A stretch of 64,000 nucleotides of DNA from Variovorax boronicumulans (GTDB lineage: Bacteria > Pseudomonadota > Gammaproteobacteria > Burkholderiales > Burkholderiaceae_C): positions 736,714 to 800,713 of the forward strand of contig NZ_JAAAFX010000004.1 of assembly GCF_019352895.1 (NCBI RefSeq), given 5' to 3'. Position numbers and translations under genes: made by a program. Numbering within the stretch: position 1 is the stretch's first letter; every line of letters starts with the position of its first letter. The notes beneath the pieces were generated by a model. That model was not told the origin of the DNA. It did not search any database and saw nothing but the letters and a program-made list of their open reading frames with translations. Positions 20,505-29,253 of the stretch are shown one piece after another.

Positions 20505-21524
20505 GTGACGGAGCGTCCCTCCTTCGCCACCTGGCGCGCCGGCGGCTACGCGAATGCGGCCGCGCCGCGCCGCGCCGATCCGGCCAGCCTTCAGAAGCTG
20601 GCCGGTCGCACGATGGGCACGACCTGGTCGCTGGTGTTCGACAACCCGGCGATGCTGACGCTCGACGCCGTCGAAACTGCCGTGCAGACGGCGCTGGACC
20701 GCGTGATCGCGCAGATGAGCACCTGGGAGAGCGGATCGGACATCAGCCGCTTCAACGCCGCGCCTGCCGGCAGCCGGCATGCGTTGCCCCCGGCATTTGC
20801 CGAAGTGCTGGGCTGTGCCTTGCACTGGGCGCACGCCAGCGACGGCGCGATCGACCCGACCGTCGGCCCGCTGGTCGCGCTCTGGGGCTTCGGCGCGCAT
20901 GCGCAAGACGTCGCTGAGGCGATGCAGACGCCCTCCCCCGCCGCACTGGCCGAAGCGCATTCGCGCACCGGCTGGCAGCGGCTCGAATTCGACGCCGCCG
21001 AAGGCCGCATCACGCAGCCCGGCGGCCTGTCGCTCGACCTGTCCGGCGTGGCCAAGGGCTTCGCGGTCGATCAGGTGGCCGAGGCCCTGCAGGCGCTAGG
21101 CCTGCGCGACCTGCTGGTCGAAGTGGGCGGCGAGCTGCGCGGCCTGGGACAGCGCCCCGGCGGCGCGCCCTGGCGCGTACGCATCGATGCGGCCGGTGAA
21201 GACCTGCCGCCGGTGACGCTGAACGACCTCGCCATCGCCACCTCGGGCGATCGCTGGCATGCGCACGAACATGGCGGGCGCCGCTGGTCGCACACCATCG
21301 ATCCGCGCACGGGCGAGCCCGCCTCGGCCGCGCTGGCCTCGGTCACGGTGCTGCATGCGCGCTGCATGCAGGCCGATGCGCTGGCCACCGCGCTCACCGT
21401 GCTGGGCGCGATCGACGGCCCTGCCTTCGCCCGGCGCCATGGCATCGCCGCGCTCTTCGTCTGCCGCGACGACAGCGCGCCACGCGTGACGACCACCGAA
21501 GCCTGGCGCGCGCTGAACACCTGA
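20505..21524 (+). CDS. apbE: FAD:protein FMN transferase, ApbE
   Basis: A 339-residue enzyme that moves FMN from FAD onto a Thr/Ser of target proteins. It shows GRTMGTTWSLVF, MSTWESGSDISRFNA, VDQVAEALQALGLRDLLVEVGGELRG and HTIDPRTGEPASAALASVTV, all ApbE landmarks. The likely substrate is the DUF2271 protein two genes upstream, which carries DGVTGAT. The start is a GTG at 20505. No signal peptide or lipobox is seen, unlike most ApbE proteins that act in the periplasm, so the site of flavinylation is an open question. Confidence 0.92.
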   Translation: MTERPSFATWRAGGYANAAAPRRADPASLQKLAGRTMGTTWSLVFDNPAMLTLDAVETAVQTALDRVIAQMSTWESGSDISRFNAAPAGSRHALPPAFAEVLGCALHWAHASDGAIDPTVGPLVALWGFGAHAQDVAEAMQTPSPAALAEAHSRTGWQRLEFDAAEGRITQPGGLSLDLSGVAKGFAVDQVAEALQALGLRDLLVEVGGELRGLGQRPGGAPWRVRIDAAGEDLPPVTLNDLAIATSGDRWHAHEHGGRRWSHTIDPRTGEPASAALASVTVLHARCMQADALATALTVLGAIDGPAFARRHGIAALFVCRDDSAPRVTTTEAWRALNT

Positions 21525-21526
21525 AG

Positions 21527-22879
21527 ATGACCGAGCCTCTTCTGCGCGCCCTGGCCGCGGGCCTGATGGTGCTGGCCTATGCGGCGATGTGCCTGGCGAT
21601 CTGGCGGCGCGAGCGTCGCCGCCATGACGCGGACGCGCGCGCCGCGGCAGCGCTGGCCGGCGACGGCGCACAGCCGCCGCTGCTGGTGCTGTTCGCCAGC
21701 CAGACCGGCCAGGCCGAAACCATCGCCTGGCAGACCGGGCGCGCGCTGCACGCACAGGGCACGCCGGTGCGCGTCATGTCGCTCAACGACCTCGATGCGA
21801 CCACGCTGCGCGCCGCACAGCGTGCGCTCTTCGTGGTGAGCACCTACGGCGAGGGCGATGCGCCCGACGGCGCCAGCCTGTTCACCGAGAACCTGATGGG
21901 CGCGGCCGAGGCGCTGCCCATGCTGCGCTATGCACTGCTGGCACTGGGCGACCGCCAGTACACCCACTTCTGCGGCTTCGCACGCGCGCTCGACGGCTGG
22001 CTGCAGTCCAGCGGCGCCGTGCCGCTGGCGCCCCGCGTCGAGGTCGACAACGGCGACCCCGGGGCGCTGGCCGAATGGCATGCCCAGTGGGGCGGCGGCG
22101 GCGCCGAGGCGGAAAGCGCGGCTTTCGAGCCGTGGCAACTGGTCTCGCGCGCGTTGCTCAATCCGGGCAGCGAGGGCGGCCCGGTCTTCCACCTCGGCCT
22201 GCGGCCCCCTGCGGGTGTCGCGCTGCATTGGCAGTCCGGCGACCTGGCGCAGATCGCGCTGGCCGACGACCCCGGCCGGCCGCGCGACTACTCGATCGCC
22301 TCGCTGCCCCCGGATGGCGAGTTGCAGCTGCTGGTGCGCCAGGAATGCCATCCGGACGGCACGCTGGGCCGGGCTTCGGGCCTGCTGACGTCCACACTGG
22401 CGCCGGGCGATTCGGTGGCGCTGCGCGTGCGTGCGCATCGCAACTTCCGGCTCGATGCCAATGCCGGGCGCCCGCTGATCCTGATCGGCAACGGCACCGG
22501 CCTGGCAGGCCTGCGCGGCCACCTGCGCGCCCGGGCCCTCGCCGGCCAGCACGAGAACTGGCTGCTGTTCGGCGAGCGTCATGCGGCCCACGACCAGCTC
22601 TACCGCGACGAAATCGACGCCTGGCAGGCCAGCGGCGTGCTCCAGCGGCTGGACCGGGTGTTCTCGCGCGACCAGGCCGAACGCCTCTACGTGCAGCACC
22701 GCCTGCTGCAGGCCGGCGACGAGGTGAATGCCTGGCTGGCGCGCGGCGCGGCCGTCTATGTGTGCGGCAGCCTGCAGGGCATGGCCGGCGGTGTCGATGC
22801 GGCGCTGCGCCAGATCGCAGGCGACGCGGTGCTGCGCGACCTCACGGCCAGCGGCCGCTACCGGCGCGACGTGTACTGA
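21527..22879 (+). CDS. Membrane-anchored flavodoxin/ferredoxin-NADP reductase-type flavoprotein (CysJ-like)
   Basis: A 450-residue diflavin reductase. One N-terminal hydrophobic helix (residues about 6-25) is followed by a flavodoxin domain (LLVLFASQTGQAETIAWQ; VVSTYGEGDAPDGASLF; LALGDRQYTHFCGFA). An FAD domain (RDYSIASLP) and an NADPH domain (LILIGNGTGLAGLRGHLRA; YVCGSLQGMAGGVDAALRQI) follow. It resembles the flavoprotein subunit of sulfite reductase but is anchored to the membrane and has no hemoprotein partner here. It begins 2 nt after apbE. I infer that it takes electrons from NADPH and feeds the PepSY membrane protein. Confidence 0.88.
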   Translation: MTEPLLRALAAGLMVLAYAAMCLAIWRRERRRHDADARAAAALAGDGAQPPLLVLFASQTGQAETIAWQTGRALHAQGTPVRVMSLNDLDATTLRAAQRALFVVSTYGEGDAPDGASLFTENLMGAAEALPMLRYALLALGDRQYTHFCGFARALDGWLQSSGAVPLAPRVEVDNGDPGALAEWHAQWGGGGAEAESAAFEPWQLVSRALLNPGSEGGPVFHLGLRPPAGVALHWQSGDLAQIALADDPGRPRDYSIASLPPDGELQLLVRQECHPDGTLGRASGLLTSTLAPGDSVALRVRAHRNFRLDANAGRPLILIGNGTGLAGLRGHLRARALAGQHENWLLFGERHAAHDQLYRDEIDAWQASGVLQRLDRVFSRDQAERLYVQHRLLQAGDEVNAWLARGAAVYVCGSLQGMAGGVDAALRQIAGDAVLRDLTASGRYRRDVY

Positions 22880-22963
22880 CACCGGCGCGCCCGACGTCAC
22901 ACGGGGCCGCACGGGCGTTGCGTGGCCGCCACGTTTCGCACGCAGATTCGTGACATCCAGTAT

Positions 22964-22978
22964 TGATAGTCATTATCA
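22964..22978. promoter_or_regulatory. Fur box before the catecholate-type TonB receptor
   Basis: TGATAGTCATTATCA matches the 7-1-7 Fur palindrome TGATAAT-n-ATTATCA with one change. It lies 131 bp before the receptor ATG, in the 229-bp gap after the flavoreductase gene. Confidence 0.85.
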
Positions 22979-23108
22979 TTCGCACGCCTCACGCAGCGCC
23001 GTCCGGGGCACCTCCACCCAGCCAGTCTTCGCCTGCACGCGCCCGTGTGCAGCGCCTGATCCGCCAGTCGAGTTCTCGATTTTTTCCCCTCCCTTACGGA
23101 GAACCTCC

Positions 23109-25496
23109 ATGGCCTATATCCAAAGTCGCAAGCACAACACAACACGCGCCATCGTCCCCCTGAGCGGCATCGCCGCCGCCACGCTCGCCGCCTTCGCGAT
23201 GCCCGTGGCCGCGCAGACCGCCAACACGCTCAAGGAAGTGCGTGTGCAGGACTCCACCACCGCTGCCGACTACAAGGCAGACACCTCGGCCAACACCAAG
23301 TTCACGGCCCCGCTGGTCGACACCCCGCAGACCATCTCGGTGATCAAGGAACAGATCATTCGCGAACAGGGTGCGACCACGCTGTCGGAAGCCCTGCGCA
23401 ACACGCCCGGCGCCAGCGCCTTCTACCTGGGCGAGAACGGCAACACCAGCACCGGTGACGCGATCTACATGCGTGGCTTCGACAGCTCCAGCAGCATCTT
23501 CGTGGACGGCGTGCGCGACCTGGGCTCGGTCTCGCGCGACGTGTTCAACATCGAGCAGGTCGAAGTGGTCAAGGGCCCGGCCGGCACCGACGTGGGCCGC
23601 ACCTCGCCCACCGGCTACATCAACCTGATCACCAAGAAGCCGAAGCTCGAGGACAGCTTCACCGGCTCGGTCGGCCTGGGCACCGACAGCTACAAGCGCG
23701 GCAGCCTCGACTGGAACAAGGCCCTGAGCGGCGAAAACGGCGCCGGCGCCGCCTTCCGGCTGAACGTGGTCGGCGAAGACGCCGACGTGGCCGGCCGCGA
23801 CGTGGTGAAGAACAAGCGCTGGGGCGTCGCCCCCTCGCTGGCACTCGGGCTCAACACGCCCACCCGCCTGTTCTTCGACTACGTGCATGTCCAGCAGGAC
23901 AACATCCCCGACGGCGGCGTGCCGACCATCGGCCTGCCCGGCTACACCAACCCCGATGCGCTCAAGCTGGGCGCGGCACGCCGCAGCTTCCTCGACACCG
24001 CCGGCCGGGTCGATTCGAGCAACTTCTACGGCACCTCGTCCGACTTCGACAAGGTCAAGAGCGACATGTTCACCGCGCGCGTCGAGCACGACATCACGCC
24101 CGACATGACGATCCGCAACACCACGCGCTACGGCAAGACCTCGCAGGACTACATGCTGACCGCCTTCATGGGCGCCGGCCGGACGCTGGATGCGAAGGGC
24201 GCACTCGTCCCCCTCACGCCGACCTCGGCCTACCTGGCCACGCCCGTGGCCGGCAACCCTGCGACCTGGACCGTTTCGCGCAACCTGCCCACCAACAAGC
24301 TGCAGGAAAACACGATCTTCGCCAACCAGACGAACCTCAACGCCAAGTTCAACACCGGCTCGATCGGCCACTCGCTGAGCGCCGGTGTCGAACTGATGCG
24401 CGAAGAGCAGGCCAGCCGCGGCTTCTTCGGGCCGGCGGCGACCTCGAACGGCCAACCCGTCAACAACGGCTACTGGCCCGCGGCCAACCTCTACGCACCC
24501 GACCCGAACGTGACGGGCTACCAGCGCATCCGCAGCGGCGCCGACAGCAAGGGCACCACCACCACCATCGGCCTGTACGCCTTCGACACGCTCAAGCTCA
24601 ACGAGCAGTGGCAGATCACCGGCGGCCTGCGCTTCGACCACTACAGCACGGACTACACGGCCGCCACGCTGTCGACGGCCACCACCGCGCCCGCACTGCC
24701 CGTCGGCACGCTGATGCCCACCTCGCTGAAGCTGTCGGACAACCTGTTCACCGGCAAGATCGGCGTGGTCTACAAGCCGGCCGAGAACGGCAGCATCTAT
24801 GCCGCCTACGGCACCGCGGCACAGCCCCCGGGCGGCGCCAACTTCGCGCTGAGCGCAGGCGGCACGGGCAACAGCGCGGCACGCGTGGACTTCAACCCGC
24901 AGAAGGCCAAGACCGTCGAATTCGGCACCAAGTGGGACGTGCTGAACAAGCGCCTGGCGCTGACGGCGGCCATCTACCGCACCGACGTGACCAATGAAGT
25001 GGTGCAGGACTCGGTCTCGCAGCTGTACTACCAGACCGGCAAGAAGCGCGTCCAGGGCATCGAGCTCGGCGCGGCTGGGGCCATCACCGACGCATGGGGC
25101 GTCAGCGCGGGCTTCACCACCATGGACACCAAGGTCGCCAGCGGCCCGGTCGTGCTGGCGGACGGCGGCACCGCACTGGCCTACACGCCCAAGAATGCCT
25201 TCACGGCCTGGACCACCTACGTGCTGCCCTTCGGCCTGACCATCGGCGGCGGCGCGCGCTACAACGGCAAGCTGCACCGCGGCTCCGACGGCGCGGTCGG
25301 CACGCCGGCCTCGGTCGACGCGTACTGGGTGATCGATGCGATGGCCTCCTACCGCATCAACAAGAACATCGACCTGCAGTTCAACCTGTACAACGTGTTC
25401 GACAAGGAATACGTCGCGGCGATCAACAAGAGCGGCTACCGCTACACGCCGGGCGCGCCCCGCACCGCGCGCCTGACCGCCAACTTCGCCTTCTGA
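23109..25496 (+). CDS. TonB-dependent siderophore receptor, Fiu-like (catecholate type)
   Basis: A 795-residue outer-membrane receptor. The start ATG at 23109 has GGAG upstream. The signal peptide ends MPVAAQT. A TonB-box region (LKEVRVQD) is followed by a plug with [37 protein letters not shown] and [21 protein letters not shown]. The beta-barrel ends in [10 protein letters not shown] with the terminal Phe. The plug with [16 protein letters not shown] resembles E. coli Fiu and PiuA, receptors for monomeric catechols. The dioxygenase downstream is the PiuC/YbiX type that commonly accompanies these receptors, which supports the call. Preceded by a Fur box, followed by a terminator. Confidence 0.92.
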   Translation: MAYIQSRKHNTTRAIVPLSGIAAATLAAFAMPVAAQTANTLKEVRVQDSTTAADYKADTSANTKFTAPLVDTPQTISVIKEQIIREQGATTLSEALRNTPGASAFYLGENGNTSTGDAIYMRGFDSSSSIFVDGVRDLGSVSRDVFNIEQVEVVKGPAGTDVGRTSPTGYINLITKKPKLEDSFTGSVGLGTDSYKRGSLDWNKALSGENGAGAAFRLNVVGEDADVAGRDVVKNKRWGVAPSLALGLNTPTRLFFDYVHVQQDNIPDGGVPTIGLPGYTNPDALKLGAARRSFLDTAGRVDSSNFYGTSSDFDKVKSDMFTARVEHDITPDMTIRNTTRYGKTSQDYMLTAFMGAGRTLDAKGALVPLTPTSAYLATPVAGNPATWTVSRNLPTNKLQENTIFANQTNLNAKFNTGSIGHSLSAGVELMREEQASRGFFGPAATSNGQPVNNGYWPAANLYAPDPNVTGYQRIRSGADSKGTTTTIGLYAFDTLKLNEQWQITGGLRFDHYSTDYTAATLSTATTAPALPVGTLMPTSLKLSDNLFTGKIGVVYKPAENGSIYAAYGTAAQPPGGANFALSAGGTGNSAARVDFNPQKAKTVEFGTKWDVLNKRLALTAAIYRTDVTNEVVQDSVSQLYYQTGKKRVQGIELGAAGAITDAWGVSAGFTTMDTKVASGPVVLADGGTALAYTPKNAFTAWTTYVLPFGLTIGGGARYNGKLHRGSDGAVGTPASVDAYWVIDAMASYRINKNIDLQFNLYNVFDKEYVAAINKSGYRYTPGAPRTARLTANFAF

Positions 25497-25538
25497 CCTG
25501 CGTCAGCCTGCCGCATCCGGTCGGGTGCGACACTCCCA

Positions 25539-25567
25539 GCCCCGGCGCCTCCCGCCGGGGCTTTTTT
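25539..25567 (+). terminator. Rho-independent terminator after the Fiu-like receptor
   Basis: GCCCCGGCG pairs with CGCCGGGGC across a 5-nt loop and runs into six T. It may reduce, but need not abolish, readthrough into the dioxygenase gene that begins 19 bp later. Confidence 0.85.
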
Positions 25568-25585
25568 GATGGTGAGGCTCCCGAA

Positions 25586-26263
25586 ATGATGCTGCACATT
25601 CCCGAGGTGCTGACCGCGACCCAGGTGAGCGAGATGCGCGCCGCGCTCGAAGCGACCGACTGGGTCGACGGGCGCGAGACGGTGGGCGCGCAAGGCGCGC
25701 AGGTCAAGCGCAACCGGCAGCTGCCCGAGCAGTCGCCGGTCACGGCCCAGCTCGGCGGCCTGGTGCTGGCCGCGCTGGCACGCAGCACCCTGTTCTTTTC
25801 CGCGGCCCTGCCTCTGCGCTTCGTGCCGCCCCTGTTCAACCGCTACGAAGGCGGCGAGCACTACGGCCTGCATGTCGACGGTTCGGTGCGACGCACCGGG
25901 TCGGGCCAGCAGCTGCGCACCGACCTGTCCTGCACGCTGTTCCTGACCGGGCCGGACGACTACGACGGCGGCGAGCTCGAGGTGGTCGACACCTACGGCG
26001 TGCACGAGGTCAAGCTGCCGGCCGGCGACCTGATCCTGTATCCGGCCTCGAGCCTGCACCGCGTGACGCCGGTCACGCGCGGCGCCCGGGTGTGCTCCTT
26101 CTTCTGGCTGCAGAGCATGGTGCGCGACAACGCGCAGCGCGCCATGCTGTTCGAGCTCGACCAGACGATCCAGAAGCTGCGGGCGCGCTGGGGCGAGTCG
26201 GAAGAGACCGTGGCGCTCACCGGCCAGTACCACAACCTGCTGCGCATGTGGTCGGAGGTCTGA
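25586..26263 (+). CDS. piuC: Fe(II)/2-oxoglutarate-dependent hydroxylase, PiuC/YbiX family
   Basis: A 225-residue cytoplasmic dioxygenase. The jelly-roll core has [18 protein letters not shown], giving the metal ligands His and Asp of the HxD motif. [27 protein letters not shown] (distal His and the oxoglutarate-binding Arg) and the C-terminal helices with [15 protein letters not shown] ending ([10 protein letters not shown]) follow. It matches YbiX/PiuC proteins, which are genetically linked to catechol siderophore receptors; their substrate is not established. Two adjacent ATG codons (25586, 25589) are possible starts. Confidence 0.92.
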   Translation: MMLHIPEVLTATQVSEMRAALEATDWVDGRETVGAQGAQVKRNRQLPEQSPVTAQLGGLVLAALARSTLFFSAALPLRFVPPLFNRYEGGEHYGLHVDGSVRRTGSGQQLRTDLSCTLFLTGPDDYDGGELEVVDTYGVHEVKLPAGDLILYPASSLHRVTPVTRGARVCSFFWLQSMVRDNAQRAMLFELDQTIQKLRARWGESEETVALTGQYHNLLRMWSEV

Positions 26264-26436
26264 GAACCGGTGGATGACCCTGCTGCGCCCCCCGATCCCG
26301 CATCGGCGGCGCTCGCCGCACGCAGGCGCGGCGCCGGTCTCCGACGCAGGCTCGGGGCGCTCGCCACGGCTCCTTTCCATGCCCCGAGGCGGCGGTCGGA
26401 CGGGAACCCTGGCAGCGTCAAGGGATAGTCATTGCA

Positions 26437-26455
26437 AATGCGACGAATTCGTATT
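26437..26455. promoter_or_regulatory. Probable Fur box before bfd
   Basis: AATGCGACGAATTCGTATT has the 7-5-7 geometry of the 19-bp Fur box (AATGCGA and TCGTATT arms with one mismatch between them). It lies 46 bp before the bfd ATG in a 238-bp gap that otherwise holds nothing recognisable. Confidence 0.6.
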
Positions 26456-26501
26456 TATAATTGGCTTTCTTCAATCAGCCAGCCAAAGCGCCTTCACTGC
26501 C

Positions 26502-26774
26502 ATGATCGTCTGCGTGTGCCGCCGAGTGTCCGACCGGGAAATCGCACGTCATGTGCGCGCCGGCATGACCTTCGACGAAGTGCAGTTCGAGTTGGGTGTC
26601 GCCACGCAATGTGGTCAATGCGAGGGCTGTGCCCGCGACGTCGTCGCGCAATGCAGCGTTTCGCATCCTGTCGCCGCACTCAACCGCGATGACGGGGTCC
26701 GGACCATCCAGCTTGCCACTTCCATCCAGGAAAGCAGCGCATGGAACTCTTCTCCGCACTCGCTGGCAGCCTGA
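26502..26774 (+). CDS. bfd: Bacterioferritin-associated (2Fe-2S) ferredoxin
   Basis: A 90-residue Bfd-like protein that binds bacterioferritin and supplies electrons to release stored iron. The four Cys ligands are in MIVCVCRRVSDREI (C-x-C, residues 4 and 6) and ATQCGQCEGCARD (C-x-x-C near 38 and 41), the BFD pattern. The C-terminal 30 residues are a low-complexity tail longer than in E. coli Bfd (64 residues). It is expected to act with Bfr at 17.75 kb and to be induced in iron starvation through the upstream Fur-like box. Its 3' end overlaps a possible 24-residue reading frame. Confidence 0.92.
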   Translation: MIVCVCRRVSDREIARHVRAGMTFDEVQFELGVATQCGQCEGCARDVVAQCSVSHPVAALNRDDGVRTIQLATSIQESSAWNSSPHSLAA

Positions 26775-26815
26775 TCTTCGTCGCCGGCTCGGTCTGGTGG
26801 ATTTTTCGCAAATAG
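26741..26815 (+). CDS. Possible 24-residue membrane peptide overlapping the end of bfd
   Basis: An ATG at 26741 preceded by AGGAAAG opens a frame of 24 codons, +1 relative to bfd and overlapping its last 34 nt. The product MELFSALAGSLIFVAGSVWW-IFRK is one hydrophobic helix followed by a positive end, the shape of many bacterial small membrane proteins. It sits in the iron district 59 bp before tonB. There is no homology evidence. Its good ribosome site and helix-plus-basic-tail form make it worth listing, but it may be chance. Confidence 0.4.
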   Translation: MELFSALAGSLIFVAGSVWWIFRK

Positions 26816-26873
26816 ACAGCGGTTTGTGCTGCACTGGGATTTGCCTTGGCAAATCCTGATCGATGGGTGAATC

Positions 26874-27569
26874 GTGTCCGACCGCTTTTCTTCGTCTCCT
26901 CCCACGGCGCTGGGCCTGTCCCGCAACGCCATCATCGCGGGCAGCGTGGTGCTGTTCCATGTGGCCGCACTCTGGGCGCTGCAAAGCGGCCTGATCCGCA
27001 AAGCCGCCGAAGTGATCATCCCGGTGGAAATCCTGAGCGAGTTCATCGAACCGCCCAAGCCCAAGGAACCGCCTCCGCCGCCCCCGCCTCCCCCCACGCC
27101 GCAGCCCAAGCAGGTCAAGACGCCCCCGCCGCCGCGGCCGATGGCCATCCGCACGCCCGCGCCGGCACCCAACGCGCCGACCGGCGTGACCGAGCCGCAG
27201 CCGCCGGCACCGCCGCTCGCAGCCCCCGCACCGCCGGCCCCGCCCGCGCCACCGGCCCCGCCGCCGGCGCCGCCCGCGCCGCCTGCGGTTCAGCTGCCGT
27301 CGAGCAATGCCGACTACCTGAACAATCCGAAACCGGTGTATCCCGCCATGAGCAAGCGCTTGGGCGAGCAGGGCAAGACAATCGTCCGCGTACTGATCGG
27401 CGTCGACGGCCTGCCCAAGAGCGCCAGCATCCGCGAGTCGAGCGGCTACGAGCGCCTCGACGAAGCCGCGCGCACGGCCGTCCTGAGCTGGCGCTACGTG
27501 CCGGGCAAGCGAAATGGGGTGGTTGAACCGATGGAGTTCAACGTGCCGATCAACTGGGTTCTCAACTAA
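26874..27569 (+). CDS. tonB: Energy transducer TonB
   Basis: A 231-residue TonB. The N-terminal anchor helix is IIAGSVVLFHVAALWALQ with the conserved His that interacts with ExbB/ExbD. A long Pro-rich span (residues about 58-142: PPKPKEPPPPPPPPP and many APPAPP units) crosses the periplasm. The C-terminal domain has YPAMSKRLGEQGKTIVRVLI, ASIRESSGYERLDEAA and the end RYVPGKRNGVVEPMEFNVPI. The start is a GTG at 26874 immediately after an in-frame TGA. ExbB and ExbD genes follow, so this complex probably energises the receptors of the window. Confidence 0.95.
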   Translation: MSDRFSSSPPTALGLSRNAIIAGSVVLFHVAALWALQSGLIRKAAEVIIPVEILSEFIEPPKPKEPPPPPPPPPTPQPKQVKTPPPPRPMAIRTPAPAPNAPTGVTEPQPPAPPLAAPAPPAPPAPPAPPPAPPAPPAVQLPSSNADYLNNPKPVYPAMSKRLGEQGKTIVRVLIGVDGLPKSASIRESSGYERLDEAARTAVLSWRYVPGKRNGVVEPMEFNVPINWVLN

Positions 27570-27589
27570 TTTTTCTGGAGCAGTTTCGT

Positions 27590-28300
27590 ATGGATTCCCA
27601 CTTTGGCCTGATGAACGTATGGAGTCAGGGCGACTTCGTCACGAAGTTCGTTGCCGTCCTCCTGATCGGCATGTCGCTGGCCTCCTGGATCGTGATCTTC
27701 ATCAAGGCGATCGACGTCATCAAGTACAAGCGCCTGGCGCGCCACTCGCAGGATTTCTGGCACAGCGAGGATTTCGCCACCGCACTGAACAAGCTGGGCA
27801 AGGACGAAAGCAACCCCTTCCGCGGCCTGGCCCTGGAAGGCCGCGAAGCCGCCGCCCACCATCGCAACACCAAGGCGCATCTGCATGATTCGCTGGACGT
27901 GAGCGACTGGATCACGCGCGCCCTGCGCAACGGCATCGACGAATTCACCGCCCGCCTGCAATCCGGCCTGGCGATCCTGGCCTCGGTGGGTTCGACCGCA
28001 CCGTTCATCGGCCTGTTCGGCACGGTGTGGGGCATCTACCACGCGCTGATGAGCATCGGCTCGGCCGGCCAGGCCACCATCGACAAGGTGGCGGGCCCGA
28101 TCGGCGAGGCGCTGATCATGACGGCGCTCGGCCTGGCCGTGGCCATTCCCGCCGTGCTGGGCTACAACGCCCTGGTGCGCGGCAACAAGTTCGTGCTGAC
28201 CAAGCTCAACAGCTTCGCCCACGACCTGCACGCCTACTTCGTGACCGGTGCGCGCGTCCAGGCGACCGACGCCACCATCGTGCCGCTCAAGAAGGGCTGA
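27590..28300 (+). CDS. exbB: Biopolymer transport protein ExbB
   Basis: A 236-residue MotA/TolQ/ExbB-family inner-membrane proton-channel subunit. Membrane segments lie near residues 17-37 (FVAVLLIGMSLASWIVIFIK), 125-150 (LAILASVGSTAPFIGLFGTVWGIYHAL) and 165-190 (GEALIMTALGLAVAIPAVLGYNALV). The conserved GSTAPFIGLFGTVWGI is present. It lies 20 bp after tonB and 43 bp before exbD. Identification is secure. Confidence 0.96.
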   Translation: MDSHFGLMNVWSQGDFVTKFVAVLLIGMSLASWIVIFIKAIDVIKYKRLARHSQDFWHSEDFATALNKLGKDESNPFRGLALEGREAAAHHRNTKAHLHDSLDVSDWITRALRNGIDEFTARLQSGLAILASVGSTAPFIGLFGTVWGIYHALMSIGSAGQATIDKVAGPIGEALIMTALGLAVAIPAVLGYNALVRGNKFVLTKLNSFAHDLHAYFVTGARVQATDATIVPLKKG

Positions 28301-28343
28301 CACCATGCGCACCCCAGCTCAGACCCGTCGGGAGGCATGACCC

Positions 28344-28760
28344 ATGGCCTTCGGAACCCAAGACGAACCCGATGAGGTGATGAACGAGATCAACATGACG
28401 CCGCTGGTCGACGTCATGCTGGTCCTGCTGATCATCTTCATCATCACGGTGCCCGTGATGAAGCACGCGGTGAACATCGACCTGCCCCAGGCGACCAGCG
28501 AGCCCGAGCAGACCAAACCGCAGAACATCCTGTTCACGGTGGCCGCCGACGGCAGCTACTACTGGAACGAGAACAAGATCGAGGACAGCGCGCTGCCCTC
28601 GCTGCTCGCGGCCGAGGCCAGCAAGGACCCGCAACCCGAGCTGCACATCCGCGGCGACAAGGCGGTGCGCTACGAACGCGTGGCGCAGGCCATGTCGGCG
28701 GCGCGCGAAGCCGGCGTGCGCAAGATCGGCTTCATCACCGAGCCCAACGCGGCCAAGTAA
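28344..28760 (+). CDS. exbD: Biopolymer transport protein ExbD
   Basis: A 138-residue ExbD/TolR protein. The single membrane helix contains the protonatable Asp in MTPLVDVMLVLLIIFIITVP (Asp in PLVDV). The periplasmic domain follows with ELHIRGDKAVRYERVAQAMS and ends in GVRKIGFITEP. It completes the tonB-exbB-exbD set. Confidence 0.96.
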   Translation: MAFGTQDEPDEVMNEINMTPLVDVMLVLLIIFIITVPVMKHAVNIDLPQATSEPEQTKPQNILFTVAADGSYYWNENKIEDSALPSLLAAEASKDPQPELHIRGDKAVRYERVAQAMSAAREAGVRKIGFITEPNAAK

Positions 28761-28812
28761 GCCGCGCATCGGATCGACTGAAAAAAAGATGATCGCAGTG
28801 ATTGACTAAATT

Positions 28813-28831
28813 ATTGCGAATCATTATCATT
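28813..28831. promoter_or_regulatory. Fur box before hemP
   Basis: ATTGCGAATCATTATCATT fits the 19-bp Fur box closely, with the right half ATTATCATT nearly ideal. It lies 29 bp before the hemP start. Confidence 0.82.
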
Positions 28832-28860
28832 CAGACATCGTTTCGATAAAGGAACTCCAG

Positions 28861-29073
28861 ATGCAAGCCAACCTCGCCTCCTTCGCCGTCCTGAGCCACC
28901 CGTCGCTCGACCAATCGGGCAGCGGCATGACTTCCGCGCAAATCGCCCGGCCGACGCCGATGGTGGAAAGCACCGATCTGCTGCGCGGCAGCAAGACGGT
29001 CGGCATCATGCACAACGGCTCGCTGTACCGCCTGCAAGCCACCAAACTCGGCAAGCTGATCCTCACCAAGTAA
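28861..29073 (+). CDS. hemP: Hemin uptake protein HemP/HmuP
   Basis: A 70-residue small protein with the HemP signature at its C-terminus: STDLLRGSKTVGIMHNGSLY and RLQATKLGKLILTK. The N-terminal 35 residues are variable. In Burkholderia and rhizobia HmuP acts as a small co-activator of heme receptor genes. AAAGGAA lies before the ATG and a Fur box precedes the gene, so it would be made in iron starvation and could act on the heme operon at 8.7-15.2 kb. Confidence 0.92.
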   Translation: MQANLASFAVLSHPSLDQSGSGMTSAQIARPTPMVESTDLLRGSKTVGIMHNGSLYRLQATKLGKLILTK

Positions 29074-29111
29074 GCGATCAGCCCGCCTCCCTCGCAAGTT
29101 TCATCGTGGGG

Positions 29112-29148
29112 CGACTCGAGGAGATCACTCTCCAAAGGGTCGTTTTTT
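29112..29148 (+). terminator. Terminator after hemP
   Basis: CGACTC pairs with GGGTCG, enclosing an inner GGAGA/TCTCC hairpin, followed by six T. It ends the hemP transcript. Confidence 0.65.
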
Positions 29149-29201
29149 GCTAGCCAACGGCTTGCCGACTAGCCAAGCTTTTTTTCACTTTGACGCCGTC
29201 C

Positions 29202-29233
29202 AAAAAAAACGCCGACCCTCAGGTCGGCGTTTT
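29202..29233 (-). terminator. Terminator after the HbpS-like gene
   Basis: ACGCCGACC pairs with GGTCGGCGT around a 4-nt loop. On the minus strand the stem is followed by eight T, so it terminates the gene that ends at 29254. Confidence 0.85.
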
Positions 29234-29253
29234 GCTTGGAGGAGCGGATGTCC

